A DNA stretch of 64,000 nucleotides, from contig NZ_JNWK01000038.1 of the NCBI RefSeq assembly GCF_000716445.1, positions 6,200-70,199 on the forward strand, given 5' to 3'. Made by a program: the position numbers and the translations under genes. Position 1 is the stretch's first letter; every line of letters begins with the position of its first letter. Positions 27,574 through 36,208 of the stretch are shown here, piece by piece. The stretch is from Streptomyces wedmorensis. GTDB lineage: Bacteria > Actinomycetota > Actinomycetes > Streptomycetales > Streptomycetaceae. The notes below the pieces were generated by a model, which searched no databases, had not been told where the DNA came from, and worked only from the letters and a program-made list of their open reading frames with translations.

Positions 27574-28608
27574 TCAGATCGTCGCGTGCATGGCCGGCTG
27601 TGCGGCCGTGTCCTGGATGGTGGTGGCAGGACGGCGGCGAAGGTTGCCGGCCAGGCACAGCACCATGCCGAGCGTGAGCCACGTCGCCAGGACGGTGGCA
27701 GCGTGGGTGGCGCCGTGGCCGCCGAAGAAGGCCGTGGAGCGCAGCAGCTGGCCACCGGCCCCGGGTGGGAGCAGTTGGCCGAGGCTACCGGACCAGCCGG
27801 GCAGCATCTCGGGTGCGGTCGCGGTGCCCGACAGGGGGTTGCCGATGAGCATCATGATGGCGGCGCCGAGGCCGAAGCCGACGTACCCGAGCAGGGACTC
27901 GAGACCGAGGATGGTCAGGGAGGTGGCCGCGATGGTCAGGGCTATGGCACCGCAGTTGGCCCAGTAAGAGCCGTCGAGTGAGCCGAGCCAGAACTGCAGA
28001 ATCGCTGCCACGGCAAGTCCGCCAGTGATGGCGAAGGCGAGCGCTCCGGTGACGCGGCGGACGCCGCCTTGGACGAGCCTGGTCAGGAGCAGGGCGGCGA
28101 GCAGGCCGCCCATGACCAACGGCAGGGCTCCGGCGGCCAGTCCGGCGCCGCGCGGGTCGTCGGCCGACAACGGGACGAGGTCACGGGCGGCGGCCGCGGT
28201 GGCTGTTCCCTGTTCCTGGCCGAGGCCGGCAGCGATGCTGCTCAGGGTCTGGGCTACGGCGGTGCTTCCCGCGGATGCGGTGATGACCTCTGGGGTGCCG
28301 GAGCTCAGGTCGATCGCCCCGTACACCTCGCGGGCGCGGATCAGCTGTTCGGCGGCGGCGGTGTCGGCGACCTCGGTGACCTCGAAGCCGTCGGGAAGCC
28401 GTTGGTCGAGCACAAGCGTGATCTGCTTGACGGCGGTAGCGGGCCCGGCGACGGCGATCGGCACATCATGCACCGATGAGCGTACCGACGGCCATGCGAA
28501 GGCGGTGAGCAGCAGGCTGATGCTCACCGTGAGCAAGGCGACTGCCCTGGCCACGGTCGGCCAGGGTGAGGGCGACGCGTTGGCTGCGGGCGCGGCCTGA
28601 GTGGACAT
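27574..28608 (-). CDS. ABC-2/YhgE-like membrane protein
   Basis: A 344-residue integral membrane protein from ATG 28608, which follows GAAGGAG. One helix near the N-terminus (about 20-40) precedes an extracytoplasmic domain of about 140 residues (DVPIAVAGPATAVKQITL to GLGQEQGTATA). Several helices follow: GAGLAAGALPLVMGGLLAAL, ALAFAITGGLAVAAILQFWL, LTIAATSLTILGLESLLGYV, ATVLATWLTLGMVLCLAG and one at FGLGAAIMMLIGNP. The topology is that of YhgE/Pip or ABC-2 type exporters. It ends 63 bases before the sigma gene and may be co-transcribed with it. Confidence 0.8.
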   Translation of the reverse strand: MSTQAAPAANASPSPWPTVARAVALLTVSISLLLTAFAWPSVRSSVHDVPIAVAGPATAVKQITLVLDQRLPDGFEVTEVADTAAAEQLIRAREVYGAIDLSSGTPEVITASAGSTAVAQTLSSIAAGLGQEQGTATAAAARDLVPLSADDPRGAGLAAGALPLVMGGLLAALLLTRLVQGGVRRVTGALAFAITGGLAVAAILQFWLGSLDGSYWANCGAIALTIAATSLTILGLESLLGYVGFGLGAAIMMLIGNPLSGTATAPEMLPGWSGSLGQLLPPGAGGQLLRSTAFFGGHGATHAATVLATWLTLGMVLCLAGNLRRRPATTIQDTAAQPAMHATI

Positions 28609-28884
28609 GCCTTCTCCTTCAGAGGAGGGGGTCATCGCCAGGTGAGCGGGGTCGGGGACTCGAGGCGGGCGGCCCACGCGGGCGAACGTGGAAGAAGGCG
28701 CGGATGCGTGCCTTCTTGAGACGGACCGCCAGGACGCCGTCAAGTTCGCCGGTCAGGCGAGGGCATGAGGCCGGTTGTCGTCTGCCACGGTGGATTCACC
28801 GGTGCCCTCGGAGTCGAGTGGCTCAAGGTCTTGGAACACAGCCCAGGCCGCCCAGGGGTATTACCCAGTGAGGCGGGGACGCGG

Positions 28885-30087
28885 CTACGCGGCCGTCGTC
28901 TCACGGGGGGACACGCCCGGCGCGAGGGCCAGGCGGTGCTTGCGCTTGGGCAGGCCCAACGTCGGATGCGAGGTGGCCCACAGCGACATCCTTACGATGC
29001 CCGCCTTGATCCGCGCGGCCTTGCGGCCGCCCATGTACTTCGGCTTTGCCTGCCCTTCGTGGTCGACCATCTGCAGGATTCCGTCCTGCCGCCCGAGGCT
29101 GATGTGGTTGCCCGGGTACTCCAGCTTGGTGTTCGCGATCTTGCTGCCGGTCAGGCGTCCCACGATCGCGTCCGTGGCCTGCCGGCCGGTGTAGCCGGCC
29201 GAAGCGCAGGACATCGGCAGTGGCCGGCCGTTGTCGCCGATGGCGTAGGCGCTGTCACCGGCGGCGTAGACGTTCGGGTGAGAGACCGACCGCATGGTGC
29301 GATCGACGACGATCCGACCGCTCTCCGTGACCTCCAGCCCGCTCACGGCGGCAATGGGGCTGACCGCGAACCCGGCCGTCCACACGGTCGCGTCGGAGGC
29401 CAGGGCGGCGCCGTCGGTGCACAGCACCCGCGTCGCTTCGACGGCTTCGACGCTGGTGTGCTCCAGGACGGTGATGCGCAGCCGGTCGCAGGTCCGGCGC
29501 AGGTGACTGCGGGCTCCGGCGGAGAGCGGTGCGCCCAGCTCACCGCGGGCGACCAGCGTCACCGACAGACCGGGACGGGACTCGGCGATCTCGGTAACGG
29601 TCTCGATGCCGGTCAACCCGTCGCCGACGACCAGCACACTCCCGCCTTCGCGCCGCCCGTCCAGGCTGTCCAGGCGCTCGCGCAGGCGCAGCGCTGAGGG
29701 CCGGGCGGCGACGTCGAAGGCGTGCTCGGCCACGCCGGGGACGCCGTGGTCGGCGACGTGGCTGCCGAGCGCGTAGAGAAGCGTGTCGTAGCCGAGCTCA
29801 CCGCCGCCGTCGGCGTCGGCCACGGCGACGACCTGGCGCTCAGGGTCGACGGTGGTGACACGAGCCCGGCGCAGCCGTACCGCCGTCCCCGCGAAGACGT
29901 CGGCGAGCTGTGGGGCCTCGATCTCCTGGCCGGCCGCGAGCTGGTGCAGCCGCAGCCGCTGGACGAAGTCCGGCTCGGCGTTGACCACGGTGATCTCGGT
30001 GTCCGTCGGGGACAGCCGGCGGGCCAGGGTCCCGGCCACGTAGGCCCCGGCATAGCCGGCGCCGAGGACGACGATGCGGTGCTTCAT
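28885..30087 (-). CDS. NDH-2-like FAD/NAD(P)H oxidoreductase
   Basis: A 400-residue two-dinucleotide-binding-domain flavoprotein. The FAD site is IVVLGAGYAGAYVAG at the N-terminus, the NAD(P)H site is VLVVGDGLTGIETVTEIAE, and the second FAD block is VYAAGDSA. Overall like type II NADH dehydrogenases or carotenoid/COE oxidoreductases. ECF41 sigma factors commonly control such a gene. Preceded by a CRP-like palindrome at 30161-30176. The last 40 residues are basic. Confidence 0.9.
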   Translation of the reverse strand: MKHRIVVLGAGYAGAYVAGTLARRLSPTDTEITVVNAEPDFVQRLRLHQLAAGQEIEAPQLADVFAGTAVRLRRARVTTVDPERQVVAVADADGGGELGYDTLLYALGSHVADHGVPGVAEHAFDVAARPSALRLRERLDSLDGRREGGSVLVVGDGLTGIETVTEIAESRPGLSVTLVARGELGAPLSAGARSHLRRTCDRLRITVLEHTSVEAVEATRVLCTDGAALASDATVWTAGFAVSPIAAVSGLEVTESGRIVVDRTMRSVSHPNVYAAGDSAYAIGDNGRPLPMSCASAGYTGRQATDAIVGRLTGSKIANTKLEYPGNHISLGRQDGILQMVDHEGQAKPKYMGGRKAARIKAGIVRMSLWATSHPTLGLPKRKHRLALAPGVSPRETTAA

Positions 30088-30160
30088 GTCTCGCTCCTGT
30101 CGTTCGCTTGCTTCCGGTGACTTGAGCGGAACAGCGCCCCGATCCCTGACAAGAACCAGA

Positions 30161-30176
30161 TGTGATGTGGATCACA
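30161..30176. promoter_or_regulatory. CRP-like palindrome upstream of oxidoreductase
   Basis: TGTGATGTGGATCACA has perfect TGTGA-N6-TCACA arms, the classical CRP/FNR-family operator form. It lies 74-89 bases upstream of the oxidoreductase ATG. Confidence 0.7.
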
Positions 30177-30433
30177 GGTCGGCAAAGTTATTGCGGGGCC
30201 ACCTCGAGGGTTGGGCACACGGTCCATGAAGCCCGGAAGCCCCTCAGCGTGTCTGCGTGCTTGCATGATCGGTCGGCGGGGCCAGTAGATGTGCGGGGCC
30301 CCGGCACGACGACAACCGGCCCCAGGCCGATCCGGGCGTCCATGTCCAGGCGGAAGGTTCCGTGAACCGGAGGGAGGCGGGGCCAAGGAATACCGCACGG
30401 TTCGCATGACGCTCCCTGCCGACTGGGGCCGGC

Positions 30434-30718
30434 GCCTGGGATGCCAAGCGCCGTGAGCCGTACGCCAACGACCAGGGCGCCGCCGCGAGCCTGGTGGCGG
30501 TGACGGCGCGGACCAACTGCCAGAAGGCCGGCCAGGACCCGAGGGAGTGGACGCCGCCGGCCTCGGAAGCCGCTTGCCGGTACATCTCCGAGTGGATCGG
30601 CACGAAGCTGCGCTGGGGCCTTTCCGCGGACTGGGGTGAGGCCGACGCGCTTGCGCTGTACGCCGACGGGCCGTGCGAGGACACGACTGTCCACTACCCC
30701 CTGCCGCCTGACCTCAGA
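30434..30718 (+). pseudogene. HNH/DUF1524-type nuclease, C-terminal remnant
   Basis: The frame reads WDAKRREPYANDQGAAASLV then AVTARTNCQKAGQDPREWTP and CRYISEWIGTKLRWGLSAD. This is the C-terminal half of the Streptomyces GmrSD-like HNH endonuclease domain: the N-x3-K-x-D-x-P block and the CRYV..W..K.RW helix. The catalytic HNH His lies N-terminal and is missing. Downstream codons no longer resemble the family. Confidence 0.65.
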
Positions 30719-31113
30719 AAATCTGCCGCGCCGAAGGGGCCCGCCGGGAGCCATCGACCGGCCACGTGGCGCACTGGCGCCCTCTGTGTGAACAAAGCCG
30801 TATCCACGCCTTCATCAGGACGGGGCACCGATATCCGGAAGTGCGCGGGCATGCGTGTGCCGGACAGGCCTGGCCTGCCCGGCACACGCGTGTGTCATGG
30901 CCCGGGTCCCGATCCGGGCGGGTGGGATCGGCGGTGATGGTGGTGGCGGCCGCCCCAGGACTCGGTGTCGATGGTGCGGCCGCGTCGTCGCGGAGGGCGG
31001 CGGTGTCCGAGCGGTTGTCCCAGACGTAGTCGCGGCGGTCCTGGAAGAGGTCGGTGGGGGTGTCGCGGCCCTCACCGGTGTGGACGCGGACGGTGGAGCG
31101 GCCGGCGAGCCGG
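30719..31113. other. No gene recognised
   Basis: Contains an imperfect inverted repeat around 30850-30895 built from TGCCGGACAGGC / GCCTGCCCGGCA. No gene-like frame. Confidence 0.4.
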
Positions 31114-31503
31114 AAGGCGCACATCGGGTTCACGCCGCAGTCCGAGCACAGCCTCGGCGGCTACCGAGTGCAGGGCCGTGGCGAAGACGCGCAGCGGCTG
31201 GTGTCGGCGGCGAAGGCGCTGGAGGCGGCCGGTACGTTCGCCGTGCTGATCGAGATGGTGCCCGAGGAAGTCGGCGCGGAGATCACGCGGAGCGTGGCGG
31301 TGCCCACTGTCGGCATCGGTGCGGGCCGCGGGTGTGACGCGCAGGTGCTGGTCCGGCAGGACATGGCGGGCCTGCGGGCGGGAAGGCTGCTGCGGTTTGT
31401 GAAGCAGTAGGCCGATGTACATGGCGTACTGCGTGAAGCTGCCCTGGACTTCGCGGCCGACGTGGCAGCGGGAACGTTTCCCACACCGGAGCACACTCTC
31501 TGA
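31114..31503 (+). pseudogene. panB: Ketopantoate hydroxymethyltransferase remnant
   Basis: The C-terminal half of PanB is recognisable: HIGFTPQSEHSLGGYRVQGR, then FAVLIEMVPEEVGAEIT, then PTVGIGAGRGCDAQVLV. At 31408-31410 a TAG stands where the family has TAC (Tyr) in FVKxYADV. The same frame continues past it with ADVHGVLREAALDFAADVAA and ends with EHTL and TGA at 31501-31503. The N-terminal half is deleted. Two lesions show it is dead; a housekeeping copy must lie elsewhere. Confidence 0.9.
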
Positions 31504-31525
31504 CCGGAACGGACACGCAGGGGAA

Positions 31526-31554
31526 CGGGCGAGCGGCTGGAGGTCGCTCGCCCG
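31526..31554. terminator. Hairpin terminator
   Basis: Perfect 10-bp stem CGGGCGAGCG / CGCTCGCCCG with 9-base loop, between the convergent panB remnant and the MBL pseudogene; followed by a pyrimidine-rich stretch on the forward strand. Confidence 0.75.
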
Positions 31555-31573
31555 CCCCTCTTTCCAGCGGGTG

Positions 31574-32558
31574 TTAGCGGGGCTCGGGCGCGGGCCAGGC
31601 TCGGGGGTAGGGCACGCGCAAGGCTTCGGGTGCCACGGGGGTGTGGCCGGCTGCGGCGTGGAGGCGGCCGTCGCGCAGGACTACGGCGCCGCTGCGGAGC
31701 ATGGTCGTGACCAGTTCGGCGGTAAGGGCCTCGGGGGTCACGTTCAGGAGGCGGGCGGCGTCGGTCAGCCAGGTGCGGGCGGTCGGGTACGGCTCGGCCT
31801 CGTCGGCCGGGATGCCGTCACGGATCATCAGGGCGAAGGCGAAGATGCGGCGGGCGCCGTACCAGACCGCTCCGGCCGGGTCGTCGACGAGCCGCTGGGC
31901 ACGGCGCAGGGCGACGGCGAACGCGGCTTCCGGGTTGGAGGGGATCGGGCCGTGCGAGGGCAGGCTCACCCGGGGGTTGAGGTCGGCCATCCGCTTGAGG
32001 GAGGCGAGCGCGGTTGTGGCCGCGTCGGCCGTCGAGTGCGAGGTTGACCCAGCCGACGTCGTAGTCCGACGGCGCGTCACCGACGACGAGGAGCCGCTCC
32101 TCGGGCTGTCACAGGGCGAGGTGGCCCGGGGTGTGCCCGGGGGTGCGGACGACTTCCCAGTCGGCGTCCCCGAGGCAGAGGAGCTGCCCGTCGTCGAGGG
32201 CAAGGCCGACGGTGTACGGGGCGACGGGCTGGTCGAGGTACTCGGCCGCGCAGCAGCCGGGGTCTCGGCGGGTGATCGCGTCGGCTTCCGGGGTGCCGGC
32301 GGCGATGGCGGCGCCTTGGGCCTGGAGGAGGGGGTTGCCGCCGACGTGGTCGGAGTGCCAGTGGGTGTTGACGACCAGGTCGACGGTGCCAGCGTGCGCG
32401 TAGGCCCAGGCGGCGGTCTCGTTGGCGTGGCCGACGAAGCCGGTGTCGACCAGGGTCGGTTGCCGTCCGGGCAGCAGGAGGGTGTTGGCGTCGGGGAGGG
32501 GGCGCTGCCACCACGTAAGCCAGGCCGGCAGGGCCGGTGTGCCCGGCTGGCGGCTCAC
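31574..32558 (-). pseudogene. MBL-fold metallohydrolase, broken
   Basis: The first frame gives an N-terminal MBL domain with THWHSDHVGGN (HxHxDH) and RTPGHTPGHLAL. TGA at 32109-32111 follows; related proteins continue with Trp (TGG) there. The same frame then reads QPEERLLVVGDAPSDYDVGW before a frameshift near 32035 into DAATTALASLKRMADLNPRV and PSHGPIPSNPEAAFA, running to 31574. One nonsense change and one frameshift separate it from a protein of about 330 residues. The thioesterase gene overlaps its start codon by four bases, so they formed an operon. Confidence 0.85.
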
Positions 32559-33013
32559 TGGGCGGTCCTGTTCACGCGGACCAGGGTCCGCTGACTGTTG
32601 GCGACGAGCTTCCCAGTGCCGTCCGTCTGGACGCCGTAGACCTCCGATTGGCAGACGGTCAGGGTGCGTCCGGACTTGACGACGGTGCCGATCGTTTCGA
32701 GGTGGTCGCCGGCGGCAGGCGCGAGGAGGTTGGTCTTGTACTCGACGGTGAGGACTTCGGATTGCCCGTCGAAGAGGGCGAGCGCGGCGTAGCTGCCGGC
32801 GCTGTCCACGATCGCACTGGTGGCGCCGGCGTGGACGTAGCCATGCTGCTGGGCCGCCTCGGGCCGGGCAGGGAGCACGATGTGCACGCGGCCGGGGCCG
32901 AGGCGAGTGATCCGAGCACCGAGGTGGGACATCAGGCCCTGCAGGTCAAAGCTGTCCTGGACGCGCTTCTGCACCGCGGGGCTCGCCTGCTCGTGCTGCA
33001 TCTGGTCTTCCAC
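32555..33013 (-). CDS. PaaI-type hotdog thioesterase
   Basis: A 152-residue hotdog-fold protein. HGYVHAGATSAIVDSAGSYA carries the PaaI signature (HGG.xxxxxDxxxxxA type) with Asp as likely catalytic acid. VLTVEYKTNLLAPAAGD follows as the next strand. Acts on acyl-CoA or acyl-carrier thioesters. First gene of a pair; its stop overlaps the start of the broken MBL gene (ATGA). A hairpin lies 70 bases upstream. Confidence 0.88.
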   Translation of the reverse strand: MEDQMQHEQASPAVQKRVQDSFDLQGLMSHLGARITRLGPGRVHIVLPARPEAAQQHGYVHAGATSAIVDSAGSYAALALFDGQSEVLTVEYKTNLLAPAAGDHLETIGTVVKSGRTLTVCQSEVYGVQTDGTGKLVANSQRTLVRVNRTAQ

Positions 33014-33083
33014 GTGCGTGCTCTCCTTCGGATCCGTGTCGGGCGAGGCGGGGCCTCAGCCAGCCAGGCGTTCCTGCTCGCAG

Positions 33084-33107
33084 GCTTGCCCACATGGCTG
33101 GGCAAGC
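33084..33107 (-). promoter_or_regulatory. Hairpin upstream of thioesterase
   Basis: Perfect arms GCTTGCCCA / TGGGCAAGC with a 6-base loop. A third copy of AGGCTTGCCCAC lies at about 33130. Possible operator or leader hairpin. Confidence 0.45.
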
Positions 33108-33199
33108 TTCGTCCGGCCTGTGCAGGCCCAGGCTTGCCCACGTGTGACCCGCAGCGGTAGTTGTCACCGCCGGCGCCCGCCGACGCCGCGCTGTCCCGC

Positions 33200-33416
33200 G
33201 CTGTCCCGCGCGGTCCGCAGCAAGCAACTCCTCGAGGACCTCCAGGAGCACACCGACACGATGACCGGCCAACAGCTGCGCGACGGAGCGCACCGGGCGC
33301 TGCGCCGCTTCACGCAGGCCCAGCCGCCCGCAGGCCAGGTCTACAGCATCACCGCGCTGATCCGGCGCGGCGTACGCATCGACTGCTCCGTCCCCGACCG
33401 CCTGGCCTGCGCCTGA
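33200..33416 (+). pseudogene. Short hypothetical 3' remnant
   Basis: The frame reads SKQLLEDLQEHTDTMTGQQL then HRALRRFTQAQPPAGQVYSI and ALIRRGVRIDCSVPDRLACA, stopping at 33414-33416. It has gene-like composition but no start or family. Probably the end of a deleted gene. Confidence 0.35.
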
Positions 33417-33838
33417 CGGTCGCATGGACAGGGGCCCTGGCCGGGCGAGGCAGGGGCCGGCGTGCTTCCGCCGGAGCGGAGCGCACACGCGTCTCCCGGT
33501 CAAGGACCCCCGGCGTTGTCTGTGACTTTGCTTCGTTGTCGGCCAGGGGGCCGGTGAACAGAGCAGCTCCCGGGATGGCGTTGCTTCGTAGTTGGCCGTT
33601 TCGTTGACGGGTAGTTGGCCTGTGCGGAGACAGTGCGGTCGCCCAGGGTGGGTTTCGGGTTTGGATGCGGATTCTTCTGAGCGACGGCATGCCATAGCCG
33701 CTCGATGGCTTCCCGGCCTGCACGGTTCAACCGCGCGGCTTCCCTGAACAGAGGGCCCGGCCTCGGAGCCAAGCGTGTGGGCGACGGAGCCGAGATCCGT
33801 GCTCCGGTCGTCCACGTCGATGTGTACTGACATCCCTC
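33417..33838. other. No gene recognised
   Basis: Open frames exist on the reverse strand but look off-frame. No repeats or operators stood out. Confidence 0.4.
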
Positions 33839-34687
33839 TCAGTGGAAGTCCTCCGCGTGGTCCACCGCCCACTCCCGGAAGGACCGGGCAGGGGCACCCG
33901 TGATGCGCTCCACCTCATCGTTGACCGGCTCCGGATTGTCGAGCATCTCCGCCTGGGCCGGCAGCACGGCCTCCACCAGCTCTGCCGGGTAGCCGGCGGC
34001 CTTCATCTGCTCGACGGCCTCGTCCAGTGCGATCTCCTCGAACCGCACCGGCCGCCCGATGGCCTCGCTGATCAGCGCCACCTGCCGTTCCTGGGTGATC
34101 AGTTCGAGCCCGGTGATCAGGGGGCGGGCGCCGAGCAGGGCGTCGGTCGTCAGCGCCTGAACGGCGACCGCAGCGATGTCCGCCTCGTGGATCAGCGGGC
34201 GGGCGAGCCTTGCCAGCGGCGCCCGTACCACACCGGTAGCGCGGATCTCCTCCGCCCAGCCCAGCGTGTTGCTCGCGAACCCGGTGGGCCGCAGCGCCGT
34301 CCACTCCAGGCCCGACGCCTCGATCCGCCGCTCCAGTTCTGTGTGGAACATGGTGATCGCCTCGCCCGGCTTCTCCTCGCCCCCGACCCCGGCGGATGAC
34401 AGGTACACCACCCGTCGGGCGTGCTTCCCGATCGCGTCGATCACGTCCGACGCGCCCTCGGCGCTCAGGAACGGCCACACCAGGAAGACCGAATCGACGC
34501 CCTCCAGAGCAGTGTCCAGCGACGCGGGATCACCGAGATCGCCGCGTACCGCCTGCACACCCTCCGGGAAGTCCGCCTCCCCTCTCACCAGCGCCCGAAC
34601 GGGAACGCCCGCCGCGTGCAGTTGGGTCACCACCGCGCCGCCGACCTTTCCGGTCGCGCCGGTCACCAGGATCCTGGGCTGTGTCAT
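33839..34687 (-). CDS. NmrA/SDR-type NAD(P)-binding reductase
   Basis: A 282-residue atypical SDR. The glycine motif is ILVTGATGKVGGAVV (GxxGxxG) at the N-terminus. VRGDLGDPASL follows strand 3. VVYLSSAGVGGEE and MFHTELERRIEASGLEWTAL are typical of NmrA/quinone-reductase-like members that lack the YxxxK pair. ATG 34687 follows GAGGAGG; the 16-codon upstream extension is not conserved-looking. An AACCTTGGTT palindrome around 34740 lies in the promoter region. Probably a redox sensor or quinone/azo reductase. Confidence 0.88.
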   Translation of the reverse strand: MTQPRILVTGATGKVGGAVVTQLHAAGVPVRALVRGEADFPEGVQAVRGDLGDPASLDTALEGVDSVFLVWPFLSAEGASDVIDAIGKHARRVVYLSSAGVGGEEKPGEAITMFHTELERRIEASGLEWTALRPTGFASNTLGWAEEIRATGVVRAPLARLARPLIHEADIAAVAVQALTTDALLGARPLITGLELITQERQVALISEAIGRPVRFEEIALDEAVEQMKAAGYPAELVEAVLPAQAEMLDNPEPVNDEVERITGAPARSFREWAVDHAEDFH

Positions 34688-34769
34688 CGGAACCTCCTCG
34701 TCTCGCAGTTCGATGACACGACTCTCGTACATCAACCAAGGTTCAGGTCAAGCGCCGGCCGGCCGGAGC

Positions 34770-35220
34770 AGCCGACAGGCGCTGCGCCAACTTCCGAAGC
34801 GAGTTCGGTCACCAGGTGCCACTGGCCGACTGCACCAAAGCGTTCACCAGGCTCACGGAGATGGCCGTCTACGGCGACAGCACCGGCGACCACGGCCGTG
34901 ACGACGGGGCGGGGCACCAGTGAGCAGCACGCACCTGGTCCTGCACGACCCGGAGGGACGCCTCGAAGCGGAGCTCCCGCTCGACCGGGCACCTCACGAG
35001 TACCTCGTCAAGGCCGTGCTCGGATGGACCGGGACCCCCGGCCTGCCACCCGCGGACCTCCAACAGATCGCCCTGCTCCTCACCGGCACCGCCCGCGCCG
35101 TCGCAGCCGACGGTTCGCCGCGCCGCCGACATGCTGCCCGACGACCACGCCGCCCGCGCCCTGGCCGACGTCGTCCCGGAGGAGGCTGACCACCCCAGTG
35201 CGGCTCTTCAATCGAGGTCT
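34770..35220 (+). pseudogene. Two overlapping small-gene remnants
   Basis: The first piece reads NFRSEFGHQVPLADCTKAFT then RLTEMAVYGDSTGDHGRDDG and ends at TGA 34921-34923. That stop overlaps the GTG (34920) of the second piece, SSTHLVLHDPEGRLEAELPL then YLVKAVLGWTGTPGLPPADL. The second loses frame near 35105, after which RRAADMLPDDHAARALADVV appears in another frame. The coupled layout is that of Streptomyces plasmid or ICE genes. No function known. Confidence 0.5.
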
Positions 35221-35293
35221 CGTGACCGTCGTCCAGGACGTGGATCCGTCCTCAGAGACCGTGCTTGCCCGGACTGGCTTTGTGCGCGAGAAC

Positions 35294-35437
35294 CGGCTCT
35301 GGCTCAACTTCTGTGGTCTGGTACGGCCTCCTCACTCCACAGTGGCAGCGGTCGAGGAAACCGACAGGTCAGACGCTCGTAAGACCATCGGTCGACGGCC
35401 GCACTCGCCGGCACCACAGAAGTTGTGCGAGAGCCCG
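35294..35437. repeat. Degenerate copy of the MITE-like element
   Basis: Bounded by imperfect inverted repeats. The left end, GGCTCTGGCTCAACTTCTG, is matched on the other strand by the right end around 35413-35437, with a 13-bp perfect core CAACTTCTGTGGT. About 145 bp, no coding content. Confidence 0.6.
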
Positions 35438-35464
35438 AGAACCGACAGCACGTGTTCACGACTT

Positions 35465-35792
35465 CGGGTTCTGGCTCAACTTCTGTGAAGTGCGCACGTT
35501 GAGTGACGTGCTACCCGCCGGGGTGGTCTACTGTCCCGCCGGGAGGTGTCGTGCGTGGTGTGGTGATGTTGCTGAGGCGGACCTGGGTGGACTGGTCTGT
35601 CTTCGTCTGCATGGTCGTGGCTGCGGCCAGGTGCAGGGGTCCCATCGCGGCTGGTCTCTTCACGGTGTTCGCGGTCGCGGTGGCGGTCGTTGCTGCCCGC
35701 GAGAGCTGGAAGCTGGTACAGCTGGCTGATATCGGGCCGACACGTTCTGCCGGCGGGTCGGAGGCGCACCACAGAAGTTGAGCCAGAACCCG
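35465..35792. mobile_element. 328-bp MITE-like element, 23-bp perfect ends
   Basis: The left end 35465-35487 (starting CGGGTTCTGGCTCAACTTCT) is repeated in perfect inverted orientation at 35770-35792. The interior holds a small frame with two hydrophobic stretches (WSVFVCMVVAAA and AAGLFTVFAVAVAVVAA), which could be a passenger membrane peptide. No transposase inside. A degenerate relative lies immediately upstream. The parent IS was not seen in this window. Confidence 0.75.
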
Positions 35793-35801
35793 TTCTTGTG
35801 G

Positions 35802-36103
35802 ACAAAACCACCCGCCGCAGCACGGTGTTCGCCCGGGAGGGCCTGCGCCTGTCCGGCGGGGACGTGGAGGGGCTCGCGCAGTTCCGTGCCGAAGTGCATG
35901 CCACGTGTGCGGCGATCGGGTCGCCTCGTGTCCTGGTCTCGATCCTCGTGCAGGCTCTGGCGCCGGCCGCAGCCGCGGCGGCGGCGCCAGCCTCCTACGC
36001 CCTGCGCGGCGCTGCCGACGTTCACGTGCTCGCTGCGCTCCGGTAGGCCGCTGTGGACGCGGCGGACGCCTTGGTGATCGCGGCCGCCCGCTGCTTCGCC
36101 TGA
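35802..36103 (+). pseudogene. Hypothetical remnant with in-frame TAG
   Basis: The frame encodes STVFAREGLRLSGGDVEGLA then QFRAEVHATCAAIGSPRVLV and ALRGAADVHVLAALR. A TAG at 36044-36046 interrupts it, and the same frame continues AAVDAADALVIAAARCFA to a TGA at 36101-36103. The 5' part was replaced by the MITE-like element. Family unknown. Confidence 0.4.
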
Positions 36104-36161
36104 CGGCCGGGGCCGCCCGGGTCAGCCCCTGATGTGACGTTCCTCCAATGGAATCAACTTC

Positions 36162-36208
36162 CGCATCTCGCATGCCGAAATCGCATGTCGAATGTTAGGG
36201 TCGCATCC
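36162..36208 (+). promoter_or_regulatory. TCGCATG repeats before polymerase-like gene
   Basis: Near-identical 13-14-bp units TCGCATGCCGAAA (36168-36180) and TCGCATGTCGAATG (36181-36194), with partial copies CGCATC (about 36163) and TCGCATCC (36201-36208), directly before the ATG. The spacing resembles operator or iteron repeats and could be bound by the HTH of the encoded proteins. Confidence 0.55.

Noticed and set aside
30087..30160. ECF41-type promoter (TGTCACA and CGTC boxes) before the oxidoreductase
   Set aside because: TGTCAGG with a CGCTC about 16 bases later is only a partial match.
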